NCBI GenBank assembly: GCA_003551865.1
Contig: PUNU01000241.1
Span: 1 to 55,784, forward strand
Reading direction: 5' to 3'
Length of the DNA: 55,784 bases
From: Syntrophomonadaceae bacterium
Lineage (GTDB): Bacteria > Bacillota_D > Dethiobacteria > DTU022
Part shown: piece after piece, positions 51,808 to 55,784 of the stretch
How positions within the stretch are numbered: position 1 is the stretch's first letter
Layout of the letters: every line of letters begins with the position of its first letter
The notes under the pieces: model-generated
Told to the model about the DNA's origin: nothing
Seen by the model: the letters and a program-made list of their open reading frames with translations, nothing else
The model's database searches: none
Made by a program: the position numbers and the translations under genes

Positions 51808-53520
51808 TTAGACCTCCTCTTCCAACTCTTCCCTGAGTTCACGGCGGGATATCTTGCCAACGTCGGTTTTCGGCAGTTCGCCGCGAAACTCGACTACCTT
51901 GGGGACTTTGTAGTGGGCCAGATTTTCTTTGCAGTAATTGGCTATGTCCTCTTCAGAGATCTTGCCGCGTGCCTCGGGATGCAGCACTACGTTGGCCTTG
52001 ATGTATTGACCGACCTTAGGATCGGGCACGCCGATTACCCCGACAGCTTTGACCTGGGGATGCTGATAAAGCACCTCTTCAATTTCCCGGGCAAATACCG
52101 AGTAGCCCTTGTACTTGATGAGATCCTTGGAGCGGTCGTAGAAAATAAAATACCCTTCTTCGTCCATGCGCACCAGGTCCCCGGTTCTCATAAAGCGCAT
52201 GCCGTCGACATCGAGAAATACGTCCCGGTTTGCTTCATCGCGGTTCCAATAACCCTGCATCATGTTCGGCCCGTGCAGGATCATCTCCCCTGTTTCGCCC
52301 ACCGGCAAAAACTCGTCTGTTTCCGGATCGATAATGGCTGCTGTTATATTGGGCAGGGGCACGCCGAAAGCACCCGGCTTACTGCGGCCCAGCGGGTTAA
52401 CGTGGCTTACCCCGCTGGTTTCGGTCATTCCGTAACCTTCGTTTATTTCCACCCCAGTGCGTCTGGTAAAATCATCCAATGTAGTCTTGTGCAGTGTATC
52501 GGCACCGCAGGTTATCATCTTAAGGTTTTTCCAGTTGACCCGGTCGGTTTTTTCATATTCCTTGAGATACTCAAAAAGTGTAGGCACACCGAAAAAAGAG
52601 CTGGCCTGGAATTTTTCCATGGAGAAAAGGATGTCGTCAATATCAGGGGTGGTAAAAAGAATCATTGTGCCGCCCAGCAGCAGCGTATTGAGCATAACCA
52701 CCACCTGGCCGTAAATGTGGTAAAAAGGCAGGAAGGCCAGAACAGTTTCTTTGCCTTCTTCAATAATCGGCCAGGAAGCCTTGATTTCGGTTTGACAGGC
52801 GATCAGGTTACGGTGGGTCAGCATCACCCCTTTAGGGGCTGCGGTAGTCCCGCCTGTATAAGGCAGGGAGGCCAGATCGACAGCCGGATCGATCTCGACT
52901 TCCGGAGGCTGCGGCTCTGTTTTTTGGATCAACTCTTTCATCCTGTAAAACCCTTCGCTCTCGGCAATCTTTGGTGTCGGCACCTCCAGCTCGCTGAATG
53001 CTTTACGCAGTACACTTTTACCGAGCATGCGGCGAATCGTAGGCAGGTAATCGCTTATTCCGGTCAAAACGACATGATCGAGCTTTAAGCCTGTTTTAGC
53101 TACGTTGTCATAGAGGATGTCCTGGCAGATCAGCGAACGGGCGCCGCTGTCGTTGAGCTGGTGCTTTACCTCACTGCTCGTATAGACCGGGCTGATCGGT
53201 GTAACTGTTCCCCCCAGCTTCAAAATTGCAAAGTAGGCGATTACATACTGCGGGCTGTTAAGCAGATAAAGGGCTACCTTGTCGCCTTTTTTTACATTGA
53301 GTCGGGACAGGGCCGTTGCCAGGCGGTTAACTTCGTCACGAAGCCGGCCGAAGGTAATTTTGTTTCCATAAAAAATAACTGCCGGTTGATCGGTATATTT
53401 TTGAGCGGACTCCTCAAAAAGATCAACCAGCGATTTATCCGGAATTTCTACAGTCTCAGGCACATCCTGGTGGTAGCTTTTTAGCCATGGTTTGGATAAA
53501 TACAACTCTTTGTTGTTCAC
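51808..53520 (-). CDS. Acyl-CoA ligase (AMP-forming)
   Basis: ANL-family ligase of 570 residues that activates a carboxylic acid to its CoA thioester. The AMP motif YTGGTTAAPKGVMLTHRN, the adenine motif EGYGMTETSG, the hinge DRSKDLIKYKGYSVFAREIE and the catalytic lysine in PKTDVGKISRREL are present. Residues are closest to long- or medium-chain and aromatic acyl-CoA ligases; the exact substrate is open. It is the first gene of the operon with livG and livF, which suggests that the transported ligand is an organic or aromatic acid activated on entry. Confidence 0.92.
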   Translation of the reverse strand: MNNKELYLSKPWLKSYHQDVPETVEIPDKSLVDLFEESAQKYTDQPAVIFYGNKITFGRLRDEVNRLATALSRLNVKKGDKVALYLLNSPQYVIAYFAILKLGGTVTPISPVYTSSEVKHQLNDSGARSLICQDILYDNVAKTGLKLDHVVLTGISDYLPTIRRMLGKSVLRKAFSELEVPTPKIAESEGFYRMKELIQKTEPQPPEVEIDPAVDLASLPYTGGTTAAPKGVMLTHRNLIACQTEIKASWPIIEEGKETVLAFLPFYHIYGQVVVMLNTLLLGGTMILFTTPDIDDILFSMEKFQASSFFGVPTLFEYLKEYEKTDRVNWKNLKMITCGADTLHKTTLDDFTRRTGVEINEGYGMTETSGVSHVNPLGRSKPGAFGVPLPNITAAIIDPETDEFLPVGETGEMILHGPNMMQGYWNRDEANRDVFLDVDGMRFMRTGDLVRMDEEGYFIFYDRSKDLIKYKGYSVFAREIEEVLYQHPQVKAVGVIGVPDPKVGQYIKANVVLHPEARGKISEEDIANYCKENLAHYKVPKVVEFRGELPKTDVGKISRRELREELEEEV

Positions 53521-53575
53521 TACGAAATAGCCCCCTCTTTGGGATAGATGTTTGTGCTTCTATAATTTACTCAAT

Positions 53576-53604
53576 ATTATAATAAATATTTAGAAATTAT
53601 TCAA
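53576..53604 (-). promoter_or_regulatory. Promoter of the acyl-CoA ligase-liv operon
   Basis: On the minus strand TTGAAT (53599-53604), a 17-base spacer and TATAAT (53576-53581) lie within a very AT-rich stretch, about 55 bases before the ligase start. Confidence 0.65.
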
Positions 53605-53877
53605 TACAAAAAAATAATTATAATAAAATAATTCAACCATATAGCAATTACCGCTGGAGGCCAAAAAGGGTTGTAAAGCCGTTTTTATAGCAATTTACTG
53701 GTTTGTCCGGGCGTTATAAATTATTTTTCTTTTCGGGGCGGTTTATGGAGATGCCCTGTAGAAGAAGGAGGAGTGAAGTAAAATTTAACGGATCACTCAC
53801 GCAAAAACCTTACCCGGTGCAAGAGAATTGAGATTCAGTGTCGGGTAGTGTAAACTTTAAGTAGGCTTCACGGGTCC
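53605..53877. other. Intergenic region between the ligase operon and tRNA-Leu
   Basis: AT-rich at its left, then mixed composition. A good ribosome-site-like GGAGGAG occurs near 53768 but no reading frame of useful length follows. No repeat or hairpin of note is seen. Confidence 0.4.
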
Positions 53878-53906
53878 TTGACGGGGCTGAAGCAAACGCT
53901 TATAAT
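53878..53906 (+). promoter_or_regulatory. Promoter of tRNA-Leu
   Basis: TTGACG (53878-53883), a 17-base spacer and TATAAT (53901-53906) form a near-consensus promoter 24 bases before the tRNA. Confidence 0.8.
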
Positions 53907-53930
53907 CTTAATTGAAGAAAAAAAAGACGG

Positions 53931-54015
53931 GTCGGGATGGCGGAATTGGCAGACGCGCACGGTTGAGGGCCGTGTGGTGAATACCATGGGGGTTCAAGTC
54001 CCCCTCCCGACACCA
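53931..54015 (+). tRNA. tRNA-Leu (anticodon GAG)
   Basis: 85 bases with all arms. The acceptor GTCGGGA pairs with TCCCGAC, followed by the discriminator A and an encoded CCA. The D-arm holds GGCGGAATTGGCAGACGC. The anticodon stem CACGG/CCGTG encloses TTGAGGG, giving GAG. A long variable arm (TGGTGAATACCA) marks a class II tRNA. The T-loop GTTCAAG is intact. It reads CUC and CUU. Confidence 0.97.
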
Positions 54016-54019
54016 CAAA

Positions 54020-54049
54020 AACGTGGAGAGAGATCTCCACGTTTTTTTG
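54020..54049 (+). terminator. Terminator of tRNA-Leu
   Basis: AACGTGGAGA and TCTCCACGTT form a perfect 10-bp stem followed by a run of Ts. Confidence 0.9.
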
Positions 54050-54050
54050 C

Positions 54051-54080
54051 TTAAATAATTTCGGGAAACATTAATTAATA
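54051..54080 (+). repeat. Repeat E, copy 4 (after tRNA-Leu)
   Basis: AAATAATTTCGGGAAACATT continues into AATTAATA, a diverged copy of repeat E in the orientation of the tRNA gene, directly before MITE copy 6. Confidence 0.65.
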
Positions 54081-54187
54081 CTACAGCGCAATATCCGGGA
54101 ATTAGCGGTGCCATGGGGACGGTTCGAGCGTTCCTGGGCGCAGCGAAGGCCGAAGGGAAAACGATGGAACCGTCCCCATGGCATACC
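54081..54187 (+). repeat. MITE-like element, copy 6 (ends altered)
   Basis: The core GGGGACGGTTCGAGCGTTCC and GATGGAACCGTCCCCATGGC form the shared hairpin. Both GTAA ends are missing; the left side instead has CTACAGCGCAATATCCGGGA, close to that of copy 1. Confidence 0.8.
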
Positions 54188-54232
54188 AAAGCTGTGAATT
54201 AAAAACAGAACAAACTTAATTGATATAGCATT
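54188..54232 (-). repeat. Repeat B, copy 4
   Basis: The complement of AAGTTTGTTCTGTTTTTAA is at about 54198-54218, with the flanking AGCTG and AATTGATA of the repeat; the outer ends are diverged. Confidence 0.7.
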
Positions 54233-54234
54233 AT

Positions 54235-54738
54235 CTAGAGTTTTAGTTCGTACTTCTGCTCGGTCATCTCAAGCCCCCAAACGGGGTTTCTTTTTTCTTC
54301 GGTGATTTTGAACCCGTAGGAACGGTAAATATGGGCCGCTTGGGGTAAAATATCGACTGTCCATAAAAAGATTGATGAGTATCCGCACTTCCGGGCAAAG
54401 GCGATTGCATCTTCCACCAGCTTTTTGCCGATGCCGCGGCCCCTGACATCCGGATGTAGCAGCAGCCAGCGCAGCTGGGCCTGTTCATCGGAAAACTTCA
54501 CTATGGCGATGGAACCGACTACCTCGTTTTCTTTTTCAACCATCCAGAGCCGTTCATTTGCAGGGTTAAAATCCTTGATAAATTCGGAGAGCGGGCCGGC
54601 GACATAAGCTTCAAAAGTGAGGTTGAAGCCGTGTTCTTGAGCATAAAGCTTCCCGTGCATGTGGATAATGGAGCCTACATCGCCCGGCTTAATCTCACTG
54701 CGGATTATAATACCCTGGTTGTAATCCTGTTTGTTCAT
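54235..54738 (-). CDS. GNAT-family N-acetyltransferase
   Basis: A 167-residue acetyltransferase. The acetyl-CoA binding loop is VRGRGIGKKLVEDAI near residue 95, and the fold ends with IYRSYGFKITEEK. Its substrate is unknown. ATG at 54738 has no good ribosome site, and MITE copy 7 begins 15 bases upstream, so its native leader may have been lost or replaced. The gene is flanked on both sides by MITE copies. Confidence 0.88.
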   Translation of the reverse strand: MNKQDYNQGIIIRSEIKPGDVGSIIHMHGKLYAQEHGFNLTFEAYVAGPLSEFIKDFNPANERLWMVEKENEVVGSIAIVKFSDEQAQLRWLLLHPDVRGRGIGKKLVEDAIAFARKCGYSSIFLWTVDILPQAAHIYRSYGFKITEEKRNPVWGLEMTEQKYELKL

Positions 54739-54752
54739 TTTTTAGCTTAATT

Positions 54753-54883
54753 GTAATTACTCAGCCTATTGTCCTTGTTGAGTGAAAAGCGGCGCCATGA
54801 GGACGGTTCGAGCGTTCCTACAAATCTGGGTTCTGACCTCTGACTTCTATTATGGAAAACGATGGAACCGTCCCCAATGGCAT
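54753..54883 (+). repeat. MITE-like element, copy 7 (right end lost)
   Basis: Starts GTAATTACTCAG and carries the TCTGACTTCTATTATGG core. It stops after the right hairpin arm (ACCGTCCCC, ATGGCAT), with the terminal CTGAGTAGTTAC missing and repeat E following directly. Confidence 0.82.
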
Positions 54884-54924
54884 GAAAATATATAATTAAC
54901 CAGCGCGTGTCCTGAAATTATTTT
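54884..54924 (-). repeat. Repeat E, copy 5 (3' end of the DUF1667 gene)
   Basis: On the minus strand it reads AAAATAATTTCAGGACACGC followed by TGGTTAATTATATATTTTC. Its first bases supply the TAA stop of the DUF1667 gene. Confidence 0.75.
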
Positions 54925-55295
54925 AGGCTGCGGGTGGCGACGAGGTTGGCGCCGGTGCCCAGCAGGTCCTCGATGATCACTTCGCCAATGCGGGCCGGGG
55001 CGGTTAATTCGACCGCGGCGATTTCTTCCATGGCGGCGAATACTTTGTCCTTGGGAATTGGTCTGTCCGTTTTCACGGGCAGGCGCGGCAGTGAGCCCCG
55101 GTGGACGACCACGGTGGAAGTAAGGATGCGGGTCGGGTTGTAAAATTCTTCGTAAGCGTAATCCCTACCGAGCTTGCACTGGTGGCCGCGCATCGACAGC
55201 TCCCCGGGTTTGCCCGGTTTTTCTTTTACCTGCATTTTGCAGCCCAGTGGACAAAGGATACAGATCATTTCCCTTGCTTCTGTTTCTGCCGTCAC
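54918..55295 (-). CDS. DUF1667 protein (oxidoreductase-associated small subunit)
   Basis: A 125-residue protein with CILCPLGCKMQV near its start and HQCKLGRDYAYEEFYNPTR near residue 45, cysteines that suggest an iron-sulfur or metal site. DUF1667 genes usually accompany an FAD-dependent dehydrogenase related to glycerol-3-phosphate dehydrogenase GlpA. GTG at 55295 follows AAGGAGG (about 55303-55310). It starts two bases after the upstream oxidoreductase gene, so the two are coupled. The last residues RSLK are followed by a stop within repeat E. Confidence 0.85.
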   Translation of the reverse strand: MTAETEAREMICILCPLGCKMQVKEKPGKPGELSMRGHQCKLGRDYAYEEFYNPTRILTSTVVVHRGSLPRLPVKTDRPIPKDKVFAAMEEIAAVELTAPARIGEVIIEDLLGTGANLVATRSLK

Positions 55296-55297
55296 GG

Positions 55298-55784
55298 CTA
55301 TTCCTCCTTCGCCAGCTCAACGGAGAGCACGTCGAAATCTTCAGCGGGCAGTTCCGCTTTCTTGATCTTTAATACCGTCATTTCACCAGGGGTCAGCACT
55401 TTCTTTTTAATCGTTTTGATTAAGTGTTCCCCGGCTCTGACCAGCAGGGCCACCCCTTCATGGTGCCCTTTAACGCGCATATAAAGTTCCAGGGAATCGC
55501 CCATCACCGCCGGGCGGACTTTTTGGGGCACAATGTAACCGATGCCGTCTAATGCTCTGGTTTCAAAGGTAGAACCTGCAGGTTCTGCGCCTTTTCTCCG
55601 GAGAAAAGCGGCGGCGCCTTTTCCGGCTTTAATGCTTTCCTCGGTTACCCAGTCGACCAGGTCATGCACGTGGACCACATTACCGCAGGCAAAAACTCCT
55701 TCCACGCTGGTTTCCATCGCTTCATTGACTACCGGGCCCCCGGTGGCGGTGTGCAGCTTGACTCCGGCGCTTTTGGAAAGTTCA
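55298..55784 (-). CDS. FAD-dependent pyridine nucleotide oxidoreductase, C-terminal part
   Basis: The reading frame is open at the right window edge; 161 C-terminal residues are present. The FAD-binding signature appears as TSVEGVFACGNVVHVHDLVD, followed by SIKAGKGAAAFLRR, typical of NAD(P)/FAD oxidoreductases of the type associated with DUF1667 proteins. The final domain (residues beyond TFETRALDGIGYIVP) is of unknown function. With DUF1667 it probably oxidises glycerol phosphate or a similar compound and passes electrons on; a GlpO-like partner may lie outside the window. Confidence 0.82.
   Translation of the reverse strand, partial: ELSKSAGVKLHTATGGPVVNEAMETSVEGVFACGNVVHVHDLVDWVTEESIKAGKGAAAFLRRKGAEPAGSTFETRALDGIGYIVPQKVRPAVMGDSLELYMRVKGHHEGVALLVRAGEHLIKTIKKKVLTPGEMTVLKIKKAELPAEDFDVLSVELAKEE

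Noticed and set aside
1..55784. CRISPR array, toxin-antitoxin or defence island
   Set aside because: The repeats found are dispersed, not in regular tandem with spacers, and no nuclease, methylase or antitoxin family gene was recognised.
1..55784. Prophage or intact insertion sequence
   Set aside because: No integrase, transposase or phage structural gene is present; the mobile signal consists only of short non-coding elements.

Overview
The window is a housekeeping chromosomal segment, most likely from an anaerobic member of the Bacillota (Clostridia or a related class). The evidence is the ylm-type division cluster ending in DivIVA, a T-box leader before ileS, an FMN riboswitch before ribD-ribE-ribBA-ribH, RemA, RqcH, the PP2C phosphatase/PASTA kinase pair, and many TTG starts behind strong purine-rich ribosome binding sites. 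The only ribonucleotide reductase seen is the oxygen-sensitive NrdD/NrdG pair. No species name can be supported from the sequence alone.

Layout. 1-5.9 kb: end of ftsA, ftsZ, then nrdR-nrdD-nrdG-pgeF behind a promoter with two NrdR boxes. 5.9-13.3 kb: membrane-fusion-like protein, yggS, yggT, ylmH, divIVA, T-box and ileS. 14-16.2 kb: lspA-lgt-rluD. 16.2-17.9 kb: rqcH on the minus strand. 18-31 kb: yicC-remA-gmk-rpoZ-coaBC-priA-def-fmt-rsmB, then prpC-prkC-rsgA-rpe. 31-35 kb: riboflavin operon. 35-39.6 kb: polA, mutM, coaE. 39.6-42.6 kb: an isocitrate dehydrogenase-like gene and two nitrilase-fold genes, the first lacking all three catalytic residues. 42.7-53.5 kb (minus strand): YbaK deacylase, a GPH-type sugar transporter with a glycosidase, and a complete branched-chain-amino-acid-type ABC transporter led by an acyl-CoA ligase. 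53.9-55.8 kb: tRNA-Leu(GAG), a GNAT acetyltransferase, and a DUF1667 protein paired with the end of an FAD oxidoreductase.

The most unusual content lies between the genes. A 140-155 bp hairpin element occurs seven times, always in the same orientation. It has 12-bp terminal inverted repeats starting GTAA, and one copy is flanked by a perfect 8-bp target duplication. This looks like a non-autonomous (MITE-like) element, possibly moved by an IS66-type transposase. Its copy before polA duplicated the ribosome binding site. A second repeat of about 38 bp sits at the 3' ends of five genes in gene orientation and supplies the last codons and stop of rluD, polA and mutM. A third family (B/C, about 55-80 bp) occurs in six places. 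Several of these repeats lie exactly where genes usual in Bacillota synteny (sporulation sigma genes, sepF, ylyA, rlmN, ytaF) are absent, so they may mark sites of gene loss. I did not find a defence system, CRISPR array, prophage or intact transposase gene.
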